14,023 nt of DNA from Bacteroidales bacterium (GTDB lineage: Bacteria; Bacteroidota; Bacteroidia; Bacteroidales; UBA10428): positions 1-14,023 of the forward strand of contig JAFGVG010000184.1 of assembly GCA_016938095.1 (NCBI GenBank). Reading direction: 5' to 3'. Below the pieces are notes generated by a model. It worked only from the letters and a program-made list of their open reading frames with translations, searched no databases and had not been told where the DNA came from. Positions 1 to 7,576 of this stretch are shown here, one piece after another (within the stretch, counting starts at the first letter, position 1; each line of letters begins with the position of its first letter). The position numbers were made by a program, and so were the translations under genes.

Positions 1-873
1 CAGGTTATCGCGGAGTTTAACCACTTCTTCCTTATAGCGGTTGGTTTCGTCGATCGAATCTTTGAGTTTGGCGATCATATCCTCGATACCTGTATACACC
101 TGCTGTGAATTTTTCAGGTGGTTACTGCCTTCCTTAACCTGTAATTCATAAACAGCATTGAGGGCCGACAGGTTTTTGTTGAGCGATTCGAGGTGTTGCT
201 CGTGGGTTTTGCCGCTTTGGGCGATCATTTCATGCTCGCCTTTAAGGGTTTCGGCAATTTTCTGGTATGATCCGGCCACTTCGGTACCCGACTTGGCCAC
301 CTGTTCGGCGGAGGCCAGGTATGCTGTTGCCAGTGAGGAGGCCGATTCCTTAATCGACTGAACGGTGGTGTTGTAGGTCTCGTTCATACCGCCAACGGAA
401 CTGGCAGCATTCTGCAGGTTTGCAAGAAATTCCTTTGTGGTAGCGGTGGCTCCGGTCAGATCGGCAATGCCTGAAGCGGCAACGTTCAATTTCTGCAAGC
501 CCGAACCAATGTTTTTAAGGGTATCTTCGTTGATACTGGCTTCTCCCAGAAGATTTTCGATACGTTCAACGGGCCTTCCGCCGAATCCGGAACCGAGTTC
601 CTTCATTTCTTCCATTTCGTCTTGTTCGGTCATTCCGGCCAGCTCGGGGTAAACCAGGGTCCAGTCAAGCTCTTCGTGCAACGGTTCGAAAGCAGAGAAG
701 AAGAAAATGATTGCTTCGGTGAACATACCGACTGCGAGCATGAGTGTAGCACCGTTCCAGTGGTTGATTTTGAAGAGTGCCCCGATGATTACGATTGAAG
801 CTCCCCAACCGTATAATTTGGCCATGAATTTTTTCCAGCCTGAACTTTCGACAATCTCTGTTAGCCTTGCCAT
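1..873 (-). CDS. gldL: GldL/PorL, T9SS and gliding motor inner-membrane protein (3' end cut by window edge)
   Basis: The frame is open from the ATG at 873 to base 1, giving 291 residues; the protein starts MARLTEIVESSGWKKF. Two membrane helices lie at about residues 21-36 and 43-62, followed by a short acidic linker and a long Ala/Glu/Lys-rich, probably coiled-coil periplasmic region to the edge. In the family, GldL with GldM forms the proton-driven motor of type IX secretion. The motor residues known from Flavobacterium johnsoniae GldL (K27, H30, E49) appear to correspond to K35, H38 and E53 here (GALFKINH and MFTEA). The family is about 260-310 residues long, so only a short C-terminal piece should be missing. 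It starts 42 bp after gldK ends, as expected in the porPKLMN operon; gldM should follow to the left. The identification is firm. Confidence 0.95.
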   Translation of the reverse strand, partial: MARLTEIVESSGWKKFMAKLYGWGASIVIIGALFKINHWNGATLMLAVGMFTEAIIFFFSAFEPLHEELDWTLVYPELAGMTEQDEMEEMKELGSGFGGRPVERIENLLGEASINEDTLKNIGSGLQKLNVAASGIADLTGATATTKEFLANLQNAASSVGGMNETYNTTVQSIKESASSLATAYLASAEQVAKSGTEVAGSYQKIAETLKGEHEMIAQSGKTHEQHLESLNKNLSALNAVYELQVKEGSNHLKNSQQVYTGIEDMIAKLKDSIDETNRYKEEVVKLRDNL

Positions 874-915
874 GGTATTAGTAGCGTTTAATTGTGTAGA
901 TAAGAAAAGGTATTA

Positions 916-2256
916 TTAGATTCCTCCCAGTATCGGCCGTACGCAACGGAAGCCAATGTAGGATTTAGTTGTATCCTGGTATTCGTATGTACGTGTACCG
1001 TTCTGCATGAAATAAGCGATATCTTTCCATGATCCGCCACGGATTACTTTTCTTTTCATCACCGGAGGATCGTTTGGTTTAGCGTCGTAACGGTAATCGG
1101 GATTAAGGTCGTGCGAAAATGCGTAGGATGATTCGTCGTATGCGGTGATGGTCCATTCGGCTACGTTACCCGACATATCGTACAGGCCGTACTCATTAGG
1201 TTGGTAGGTTCCGACAGGTACGGTGGTTACGCCGCCATCGTCGGCATAGTTACCGCGTAAAGGTTTGAAGTTGGCCAGAAAACAGCCGTCTTTATTTCGG
1301 GTATAGTAACCGCCCCAGGGATACATGGAGTTTTCGAGACCGCCACGGGCAGCATATTCCCATTCCGACTCGGTGGGCAGGCGGTAATCGTGTGCACCGG
1401 GTTGTCCGCTGGCACGCAGGGAAGCGTTCAGGTACATGGATCTCCAGATGCAGAATGCGGTAGCCTGTTTCCAGGAAACACCAACCACCGGATAATTATC
1501 GTACGAGGGATGCCAGAAGTACATCGTGGTCATGGGCTCGTTGAATGAATAGGTGAAGTCGGCTATCCAAACCAGGGTATCGGGATAAACATTAACCACA
1601 TCGCGGATGACGAATGAGGAACGGTCCCTGATCTCGATTTTCTCGCCCTGGTTGTCAACAATGAAACCTTCGTATTTCTTGGTGTCGAAATTGTAACGGT
1701 TGGGCTTGCGCGAAGCCTGTTTGAGATCGATCCAAAAATACTCGTAATTGAGTTTCCGGGTATCGATTTCCTTTTTGTTGTAGAAACGCTCCTGTTGGTT
1801 CAGGTACATTTCGCTGAGAATTTCGTTGACTTCCTCATCGCGCATATCGATACGTGCATCCCAGTTAATGGCCGGGGGTTCGATGGGGTTGCCAAATTCA
1901 TCTTCGGTGATCACATAGTCATCGAGCTGTTCACCCAATAACCGGCGCATGATGGAATCGCGCACCCAGAATACAAATTGCCTGTATTCGTTGTTGGTGA
2001 TTTCCGTTTCATCCATCCAAAAGGGTTCAACAGTAACCGTTTTGGTTTGTGACGACTGTGCCCAGGCAACTTCCTGATCGTTGATTCCCATGTTAAAACT
2101 TCCCTGGGGTACAAAGATCATTCCAAAGGGTTCGCCTTCCTGATAGGCTTTTGGCCTTCCTTCAACGCCAGTCAACTCACCGGAGGAGCCAGGTGTGGAG
2201 CAGCTACTGATAATAAACAGTGCGAACACAAATCCTAAAGAAAGTAACTTTTTCAT
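916..2256 (-). CDS. gldK: GldK/PorK, T9SS outer-membrane ring lipoprotein with FGE-sulfatase-like fold
   Basis: This 446-residue lipoprotein has an N-terminal signal ending in a lipobox (IISSC, Cys19). The formylglycine-generating-enzyme/SUMF1-like domain runs from about residue 44 to 443; visible family motifs are MIFVPQGSFNMG, PVVGVSWKQATAFC, RLPTESEWEYAARGG, YGLYDMSGNVAEW, IRGGSW and YIGFRCVRP. A charged insertion of roughly 140 residues (about 105-245) splits the domain. In T9SS, GldK and GldN form a periplasmic ring attached to the outer membrane. The two catalytic cysteines of true FGE enzymes, which lie between GGS and GFRC, are not present (that stretch reads KDIAYFMQNGTRTYEYQ), so a structural role fits. 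I chose the ATG at 2256; a TTG two codons upstream is less likely. It lies 58 bp after porP and 42 bp before gldL. Confidence 0.95.
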   Translation of the reverse strand: MKKLLSLGFVFALFIISSCSTPGSSGELTGVEGRPKAYQEGEPFGMIFVPQGSFNMGINDQEVAWAQSSQTKTVTVEPFWMDETEITNNEYRQFVFWVRDSIMRRLLGEQLDDYVITEDEFGNPIEPPAINWDARIDMRDEEVNEILSEMYLNQQERFYNKKEIDTRKLNYEYFWIDLKQASRKPNRYNFDTKKYEGFIVDNQGEKIEIRDRSSFVIRDVVNVYPDTLVWIADFTYSFNEPMTTMYFWHPSYDNYPVVGVSWKQATAFCIWRSMYLNASLRASGQPGAHDYRLPTESEWEYAARGGLENSMYPWGGYYTRNKDGCFLANFKPLRGNYADDGGVTTVPVGTYQPNEYGLYDMSGNVAEWTITAYDESSYAFSHDLNPDYRYDAKPNDPPVMKRKVIRGGSWKDIAYFMQNGTRTYEYQDTTKSYIGFRCVRPILGGI

Positions 2257-2314
2257 ACTCAATGATGTTTATCCGAATTATGGAGCCGTTTATATTCTTT
2301 ACGTAAATATTTTC

Positions 2315-3265
2315 TTAAAGATACCTTATGCTTTTATATTTTTGCGGAATTTTATCAATTCCCACGTTAAAGCTATACCCAATCAGCACTTCATGAGATC
2401 CCTTTGATGTATTTGAGAGCGCCGAGGTTTGAAAATCGTACGCATAACCAATTTTCACGCCGTTGAAGACGTTGATCCCGAGCATACCCACTACATCTGA
2501 ACCGACCCTATAGGAAACGCCGGCCCAAAACTTTTTATTGTATAAGAGGGTGGCATTCAGGTCAATTTTTGTTATATCGAGGCTGGAGGTAACGAAAACC
2601 GAGGGTAGAAATTCGAGAGATGGGTTGGGCAGTGGCAGGGTATAACCGGCGGTAAGGTAAAATTGTCGTTTGAGGGTTTCTTTGGTTACCCCGGTACCGG
2701 AGGTGGATTTTTGATATTCAAAACTGCTTTCGAGCAGGCGGGTCGACGAAAGTCCAACATAGAGTTCATCGGTCTGGTAAAACAAACCTGCTCCCAGGTC
2801 AATGGCAAAATCATTTTCTTCGTTGGAAGGTATGGCCATATCGTCGTCGGGGGAGGTGTGCACAGGGTTCCATTCGGCATTGATTTCGCGGTTGATAAAA
2901 ATTCCGCTGATTCCAAGGCCCAGTCGACCGCCTCCTACAGAGAACTGGTAAGCATAGGAAGCAGTGAGATCGATATCCTGGTTAAATCCCAGCTCGTCTC
3001 TCCAAACCGACAACCCTGCACCATGATGGGTGCTGCCGAGCTTAAAAGGAGCGCTCAGGTTGAGAATGAAGTCGGTTGGCGCACCTTCGATACCTGCCCA
3101 TTGCTGCCTGATAATGGCATGGGCCGACACCATATCGATGCTGCCTGCTGAACCGGGATTGATGGAAACGTGGTCGTACATATAATGGCTTACCTGTCTT
3201 TCTTGCTGTGAAAAGCCGCTGATGCCTGTGGCAAGAGCATAAAAGACTATTATTAATTTTTTCAT
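2315..3265 (-). CDS. porP: PorP/SprF-family T9SS outer-membrane protein
   Basis: The product is 316 residues with a cleavable signal peptide (about residues 1-20, cut near GFSQ/QERQ). The start of the mature protein, VSHYMYDHVSINPGSAGS, is typical of the PorP/SprF family; GASLSVWRDELGF-like and ISGIFINREINAEW segments alternate in the manner of outer-membrane beta strands. Family members are outer-membrane barrels of about 300-340 residues that act with the T9SS core or recruit large adhesins. Its place just upstream of gldK and gldL matches the porP-porK-porL-porM-porN order, so I call it the core PorP rather than a dispersed SprF paralogue. The ATG at 3265 is the only good start. Which of the paralogue functions it carries cannot be told from sequence alone. 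Confidence 0.92.
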   Translation of the reverse strand: MKKLIIVFYALATGISGFSQQERQVSHYMYDHVSINPGSAGSIDMVSAHAIIRQQWAGIEGAPTDFILNLSAPFKLGSTHHGAGLSVWRDELGFNQDIDLTASYAYQFSVGGGRLGLGISGIFINREINAEWNPVHTSPDDDMAIPSNEENDFAIDLGAGLFYQTDELYVGLSSTRLLESSFEYQKSTSGTGVTKETLKRQFYLTAGYTLPLPNPSLEFLPSVFVTSSLDITKIDLNATLLYNKKFWAGVSYRVGSDVVGMLGINVFNGVKIGYAYDFQTSALSNTSKGSHEVLIGYSFNVGIDKIPQKYKSIRYL

Positions 3266-3335
3266 GTTTTCCTTTTCTGCTTAATTAATCATGCCTCTGT
3301 TGGCCATAAAACGCCTACATAAAAGGTAAAATAAG

Positions 3336-3363
3336 CAAAAATATTGTTTAACCGCAAATCAAA
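3336..3363 (-). promoter_or_regulatory. Candidate promoter for the porP-gldK-gldL operon
   Basis: Read on the minus strand, TATTTTTG (3343-3336) matches the Bacteroidota -7 consensus TAnnTTTG exactly, and TTTG (3363-3360) lies 16 bp upstream, slightly closer than the usual 17-23 bp. It would give a leader of about 65 nt before porP. The rest of 3266-3554 is AT-rich; I see no gene and no clear terminator there for the incoming minus-strand gene. The call rests on consensus matching in AT-rich DNA. Confidence 0.4.
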
Positions 3364-3554
3364 ATTAACACTAATCTGTTAATAAACTTTTCACAAATTT
3401 CCCTTATTATACTTAAAACCCGAAAGAATGTTTCCCCTCACCTGATTTTTTTCATAAAAATTATTGCTCAGCACCCATTACGCAGGTTTCAATAACCCTA
3501 TAGGACAAAGAAAATCAGTACAATAAACCACGTACCCATGTTGTCCGTTGGTCG

Positions 3555-6338
3555 TCACTTCACCCGGTAATTGTAAAGAAAATTGTCGCTGCTGCCGACA
3601 ATCAGGTTAAAACGCGACAGGGTATCACCGAACTGTCCGATTGAAAAAGGTGTATTGCCCTGTAATGGAAATCCGTTGTACAGATCACCATTGTTGTTAA
3701 ACAGGTAAATACGGTTTTCGTTGCGCGATACCACGCCCAGTTTGTAATCGGTGGCTGAAAACTGGTATACCTGGGGCCGTGACAAAACCGGAGTCTGAAA
3801 AGTATAGGTAAACAATCCCGAAAAATCGTGGTTATAAACCGTGAGCTTCTTGTCCTGCACGTAGATGAATTCGCCTTTGCGGTCGCCGTTGAGGTCGGTG
3901 TAACCGAAATAATGTTGCCCGGTAAATGGGTCGGGTGGTTTAACCGTCTTTACCTGTCCGTTGAAACCAATGAAATACACCTGTCCGGTGGTATCGGTGG
4001 TGACCAGTGCGGGGCTTTGGCCGGCAGGTGGCAGATCGAGCCAGTAATTGTTGTATGGTGAACGCTCGAAGAAAGCGCTGGTGCTGACCCTTGTTTTTCC
4101 CCGCCGGTCGAGTATATAGGTTTTGTACCGGTCGCCGAAAACCAGAAAGTCCTTGTCGCCTATACGGAAATGGTTCACCGGTTGTGTGACCTCACTTTCG
4201 GCTGTGCCGAATTCCCATCCCTGCAACAGGTTCCCTTCTTTGGTATAAGCGTATACATGCCGATCGTCGCAGGCAATGAAGAGCCTGTAATCGCGGTTGT
4301 TATCGTAATCGAACGCCGAAACACCGCAGGTCGCCGGTGCACGCAGCTTGACAGGGTATTTTTCGACATAATTGCCTTTACGGTCGATCAGGTAAAGTTC
4401 GCTACGTGTGCTGAAAAGCAATTGAAGCTTTCCGTTACGGAAATAGTCGATCTGAAATACTTCACTGTTAATACGCTCCTGAAGTTTGATTTTCCATAAA
4501 ACCCGTCCTGCCTGGTTGATGAGGTAAATATTGTTTTGCAGATCCTGAACAAAAACTTCGTTCTCCCGTGTGTTGTGGTTTACTACAAAAACGGGCTTGA
4601 AATCGGTCAGCGTGTCGAGCTTGCTTTCCCAAACGGTTTGGGTGGCTGTGCGGAATGATCCGAGGTATTTGGCAAAAGCATTGGCGTAAAGCATATTGTT
4701 GCTGGCATTCAGCTGAAAGCCGGCTACCTGTACTTTCTGAAATACCGGCAGGTATTTTTCCCAGGCATCCGATAGGGGTTGGATGAGATAGGTATCGAAA
4801 AAATTCCTGCCTTTGCCCAGGTTGCTGTAAAAAACAAGGTTTGACCGGGGTGTAAGGTTGTTTTTGAACGACTTGTAGGCGGGATCGTACTGAAGGGTTT
4901 TGTTGAGCACATACTGGTGGATCAGCGACTTAACCGATTCCACCGATCCCGAAAAGACAACGTAATTGTCGAGTACCGTATAATAGTGGTCGTCGAGAGC
5001 GGCATACAGATTACCGAATATTTTGGAAACCAGTTTTTTAACGGGCAGGTGGTAAATGGGATACGACAGGTCGGCATCGAGCCTGAAATTAACGGTATAG
5101 GCGGAGACCGGTTTTGATTCAGCTTTGGCTAGCTTTGTCAGTATTTCGCGCAACTTTTCTTCGGCCTGGGTTTTGCTTTTCACACGCATTACAAAGTACA
5201 CGGCAGGGGTTATGCCCTCTGTGGCACCGGCATCGAAACCAAGGGTTATTTCCTTATCAATAAGGTTGGTGAAATCGTCCGGAAAATCAGTGCCATAGGC
5301 ATTGTTAAGTGAGCTAATCGTATTCTGATAACCGGTAAGTTTTCCTTGTTCCCTGAGCAGCGAACGATAGTCCTCCATATAGGCACCGGCATCGGAAACA
5401 GCGATGGTAAGAAAGGAAGCCAGGGAGGCAGGCAGCACTTCGTCAGCGGTGAAACGTTGCGGAGCCTGGTTCAGCATCAGCGATGCCACGGAGGTTGTGG
5501 AATCGGGCGGGGTGACAAAGCCGTTGAACAATATCATGTCGGTGAGCAGGTTGACATCCATTTCGGCCCAGTCGGCGAACTGGTTGAACGAACGGACCTC
5601 GGATTTGAAATCGGTTTTTACAAATACCGACAGGCTGCGGGGCAACTGTCTGAAATTGATGAAAACATTGGCATCGACATTTTTACCGGCAGTGGCATAT
5701 ATTTCGGCGAAACCGCTTAGTTTGTGAAGCGATTCGTTGTTGATGAGCTGCCGGATGGCATCTTCGAGCAGTACGGTTGAAAAGCTGATCATTAAAATAT
5801 CGCGGTAAACCGAGAAGGAAAAGTTTTGCACCGTCTGCTTGTTGAGCAGGGCCACTTCGTGTATCTCCAAACCTTCGTAGTTCCGTGTTTTAATGGTGCC
5901 GTTGTTAACAATCAGCTGGTGGATGAGGTTAATGGCCTTTTTCGGACCATACCGGTGCGGCAATTGAAAGGCATGCAGCACACTTATTTTATCCCTGCCC
6001 GAGAAATGCAGTGAAAGAAAAGAAGGGGTGTTTTCCAATATGGCCCTGGCTTCGGATTGGTTCCGGTAAAGTGAATCGAGAAATTTAAACTGCAGGTTGA
6101 TCCGGTTGATATCGGCAATGTTGCACATTTCGGCCCAGAGCTGGTTCCGGCCCGCGAGCTTCTGAAATAAGCCTTCGAAATCGTTAATCTTAACCACCAC
6201 CGATGCATCAACGGGTATTGCCTTCAGGGGTTCGGCAAGTCCCGAAGGCTTACGCAAGGCAAAGTAGGCTATGAGGGCTATCCCTAAAACAGCAAGCAAT
6301 AAAAATGGTATAACCGACCATTTTTTTATTATCGACAT
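3555..6338 (-). CDS. Membrane-anchored protein with DUF3352-like N-terminal region and C-terminal beta-propeller, unknown function
   Basis: The protein has 927 residues from the ATG at 6338. Residues about 8-27 (VIPFLLLAVLGIALIAYFAL) form a signal anchor. From about 35 to 565 it resembles DUF3352-type proteins of Bacteroidota (IPVDASVVVKINDFEGLFQKL, and later GFDAGA and AALDDHYYTVLDNYVVFS). From about 590 to the end there are about eight repeats of the form (N)xIYLxNxxGxxLxxx, for example NNIYLINQAGRVLWKIKL, HVYAYTKEGNLLQGWEF and NRIYLFNNNGDLYNGFPL, which I read as PQQ/WD40-like propeller blades. With one N-terminal anchor the bulk is probably periplasmic. It is divergent from ung and separate from the T9SS operon. 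The TTG start at 6404 lies upstream of the likely promoter box at 6362-6369, so I prefer 6338. I do not know its function. Confidence 0.88.
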   Translation of the reverse strand: MSIIKKWSVIPFLLLAVLGIALIAYFALRKPSGLAEPLKAIPVDASVVVKINDFEGLFQKLAGRNQLWAEMCNIADINRINLQFKFLDSLYRNQSEARAILENTPSFLSLHFSGRDKISVLHAFQLPHRYGPKKAINLIHQLIVNNGTIKTRNYEGLEIHEVALLNKQTVQNFSFSVYRDILMISFSTVLLEDAIRQLINNESLHKLSGFAEIYATAGKNVDANVFINFRQLPRSLSVFVKTDFKSEVRSFNQFADWAEMDVNLLTDMILFNGFVTPPDSTTSVASLMLNQAPQRFTADEVLPASLASFLTIAVSDAGAYMEDYRSLLREQGKLTGYQNTISSLNNAYGTDFPDDFTNLIDKEITLGFDAGATEGITPAVYFVMRVKSKTQAEEKLREILTKLAKAESKPVSAYTVNFRLDADLSYPIYHLPVKKLVSKIFGNLYAALDDHYYTVLDNYVVFSGSVESVKSLIHQYVLNKTLQYDPAYKSFKNNLTPRSNLVFYSNLGKGRNFFDTYLIQPLSDAWEKYLPVFQKVQVAGFQLNASNNMLYANAFAKYLGSFRTATQTVWESKLDTLTDFKPVFVVNHNTRENEVFVQDLQNNIYLINQAGRVLWKIKLQERINSEVFQIDYFRNGKLQLLFSTRSELYLIDRKGNYVEKYPVKLRAPATCGVSAFDYDNNRDYRLFIACDDRHVYAYTKEGNLLQGWEFGTAESEVTQPVNHFRIGDKDFLVFGDRYKTYILDRRGKTRVSTSAFFERSPYNNYWLDLPPAGQSPALVTTDTTGQVYFIGFNGQVKTVKPPDPFTGQHYFGYTDLNGDRKGEFIYVQDKKLTVYNHDFSGLFTYTFQTPVLSRPQVYQFSATDYKLGVVSRNENRIYLFNNNGDLYNGFPLQGNTPFSIGQFGDTLSRFNLIVGSSDNFLYNYRVK

Positions 6339-6361
6339 GGTCCTGCAAATTGGTGACTGAT

Positions 6362-6369
6362 CAAAAATA
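6362..6369 (-). promoter_or_regulatory. Candidate -7 promoter box for the 927-residue propeller protein gene
   Basis: On the minus strand TATTTTTG matches TAnnTTTG exactly and lies 23 bp upstream of the ATG at 6338. A TTG at 6396-6394 is 24 bp further upstream, at the long end of the usual spacing. If it works, transcription starts near 6355, which excludes the upstream TTG start at 6404. No equally good box was found for the divergent ung gene. Confidence 0.35.
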
Positions 6370-6472
6370 AGAAATCTTTTGCTATTTTTAACCCAACGCG
6401 ACAAGGGTGGCTTGTTAAATCAGCAGAAAGCTTTTTTCAGGCAATATGTGTTTCGTTTCAACAGCATTTAAA

Positions 6473-7147
6473 ATGGAAGTAAACCCGCAAATAGAGCCCA
6501 GCTGGAAGGAAGTGCTTAAGGATGAGTTTGCCAGTTCCTATTTTGTCGGCCTGAAAGAATTCCTGGTGGAAGAAAAGTCGCGGTACACGGTTTATCCTCC
6601 GGGTGGACTTATTTTTAATGCTTTTCGGCTGACCCCTTTCGACCAGGTAAGGGTGGTCATTCTTGGGCAGGATCCCTATCACGGAGAGGGTCAGGCACAC
6701 GGCCTTTGTTTTTCGGTACCTGCCGGAATCAATCCTCCGCCTTCGCTGGTGAATATCTTCAAGGAGATAGAACGCGACCTGGGTTTGCCGGTGCCGGGGC
6801 ATGGCAACCTCGAAAAATGGGCACGACAGGGCGTGCTCCTGCTCAACGCCACCCTTACGGTAAGAGCCAATCAACCCGGTTCGCATCAGCGGAAAGGTTG
6901 GGAAACTTTTACCAACACAGTTATTCAGCAATTATCCCAAAAAAGGGTCGGATTGGTTTTCCTGCTTTGGGGAAAGTTTGCGCAGGAAAAAGAAAGCCTC
7001 ATCGATACCAATCGGCATTATGTACTCAAGGCTGCACATCCTTCACCTTATTCGGCCTATAATGGCTTTTTCGGATGCAGACATTTTTCAAAGACAAATG
7101 AAATTTTGTCCCGACACGGATTGGAGACGATCAACTGGGGATTGTAA
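6473..7147 (+). CDS. ung: Uracil-DNA glycosylase (family 1, UNG)
   Basis: The product removes uracil from DNA, leaving an abasic site for base-excision repair in the cytoplasm. Visible motifs are the catalytic water-activating GQDPYHGEGQAHGLCFSV (Asp and His of DPYH), the loop LLLNATLTVRANQPGSH, and the DNA-intercalation/His loop HPSPYSAYNGFFGCRHF. The usual form is HPSPLSAxxGFFGC, so the Leu that wedges into the DNA helix appears to be Tyr here, a substitution worth noting. From the ATG at 6473 (MEVNPQIEPSWKEVL) the protein is 224 residues, the normal family length; the ATG at 6446 would add nine residues not expected in the family. It is a single gene, divergent from the propeller protein gene and convergent with the acidic-tail gene 33 bp downstream. 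Confidence 0.96.
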   Translation: MEVNPQIEPSWKEVLKDEFASSYFVGLKEFLVEEKSRYTVYPPGGLIFNAFRLTPFDQVRVVILGQDPYHGEGQAHGLCFSVPAGINPPPSLVNIFKEIERDLGLPVPGHGNLEKWARQGVLLLNATLTVRANQPGSHQRKGWETFTNTVIQQLSQKRVGLVFLLWGKFAQEKESLIDTNRHYVLKAAHPSPYSAYNGFFGCRHFSKTNEILSRHGLETINWGL

Positions 7148-7180
7148 ACTGGCTTGCCGGCCTGGTGGGGAGGTATACGG

Positions 7181-7474
7181 CTATTCCTCATCTTCGGCAA
7201 CGTCGTCACCGATTTCAAGGCTTTCGAAATTATCGAATTCATCGAACGATGAAGATTCGCTTTCTTCCTCCTCTTCAGCAGGACTCACCCTTGGTAATTT
7301 AATAAGGTAGTAAATATCCTCCGTTTCAAATGGAATGGCCACTTCGATCTCCCCCCTGGGGTTGGTAAAAGTGATGGTGCGGTCCTCGTATCCGTCGGGA
7401 TATTTCTCCTTCAGTTTTTCGACCATCTCCTCCGAGAGTTGCTCATATGATTTTATTATTCTCTTTTTTCCCAC
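7181..7474 (-). CDS. Small conserved-looking protein with highly acidic C-terminal tail, unknown function
   Basis: The 97-residue product starts at GTG; the next in-frame codon pattern upstream hits TAA four codons before any ATG, so GTG is the only good start. Residues 1-62 form a compact basic-to-neutral domain (KKRIIKSYEQL, EKYPDGYEDRTITFTNPRGEIEVAIPF, DIYYLIKLP); residues 63-97 are a low-complexity tail in which 17 of 35 are Asp or Glu. I recognise this as a type of small protein found in Bacteroidota, often left as hypothetical; I know of no proven function. It is convergent with ung (33 bp gap) and lies 102 bp downstream of the homoserine dehydrogenase stop on the same strand, so it could be cotranscribed. 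The acidic tail suggests binding to basic partners, but this is only inference. Confidence 0.82.
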   Translation of the reverse strand: MGKKRIIKSYEQLSEEMVEKLKEKYPDGYEDRTITFTNPRGEIEVAIPFETEDIYYLIKLPRVSPAEEEEESESSSFDEFDNFESLEIGDDVAEDEE

Positions 7475-7514
7475 GGTATTACAGGTGATTTATATTAGTA
7501 CCACTACTGGGGGT

Positions 7515-7530
7515 AAATTTATATAAATTT
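7515..7530. repeat. Perfect 16-bp AT-only palindrome
   Basis: AAATTTATATAAATTT reads the same on both strands. It lies in the 102-bp gap (7475-7576) upstream of the small acidic-tail gene, about 40 bp before its GTG. The gap has no perfect TAnnTTTG box; TAAATTTA inside the palindrome is one base short of it. It may be a protein-binding site, part of a weak promoter, or chance in AT-rich DNA. Confidence 0.4.
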
Positions 7531-7576
7531 TATTCTCATAACCAACAGCAACGAATGATATTTTTCAGTCTTTAAA

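Noticed and set aside
2257..2262. TTG start giving gldK two extra residues
   Set aside because: The ATG at 2256 gives a standard lipoprotein signal beginning MKK; nothing favours the TTG.
3498..3539. 13-residue hydrophobic reading frame (MGTWFIVLIFFVL) on the minus strand after the propeller gene
   Set aside because: It is too short to separate from chance and has no supporting start signal.
6339..6404. 22-residue N-terminal extension of the propeller protein from a TTG
   Set aside because: It starts upstream of the likely -7 box at 6362-6369 and puts a polar stretch before a normal signal anchor.
6446..6472. Nine extra residues at the Ung N-terminus
   Set aside because: The ATG at 6473 gives the usual family length and N-terminal sequence.
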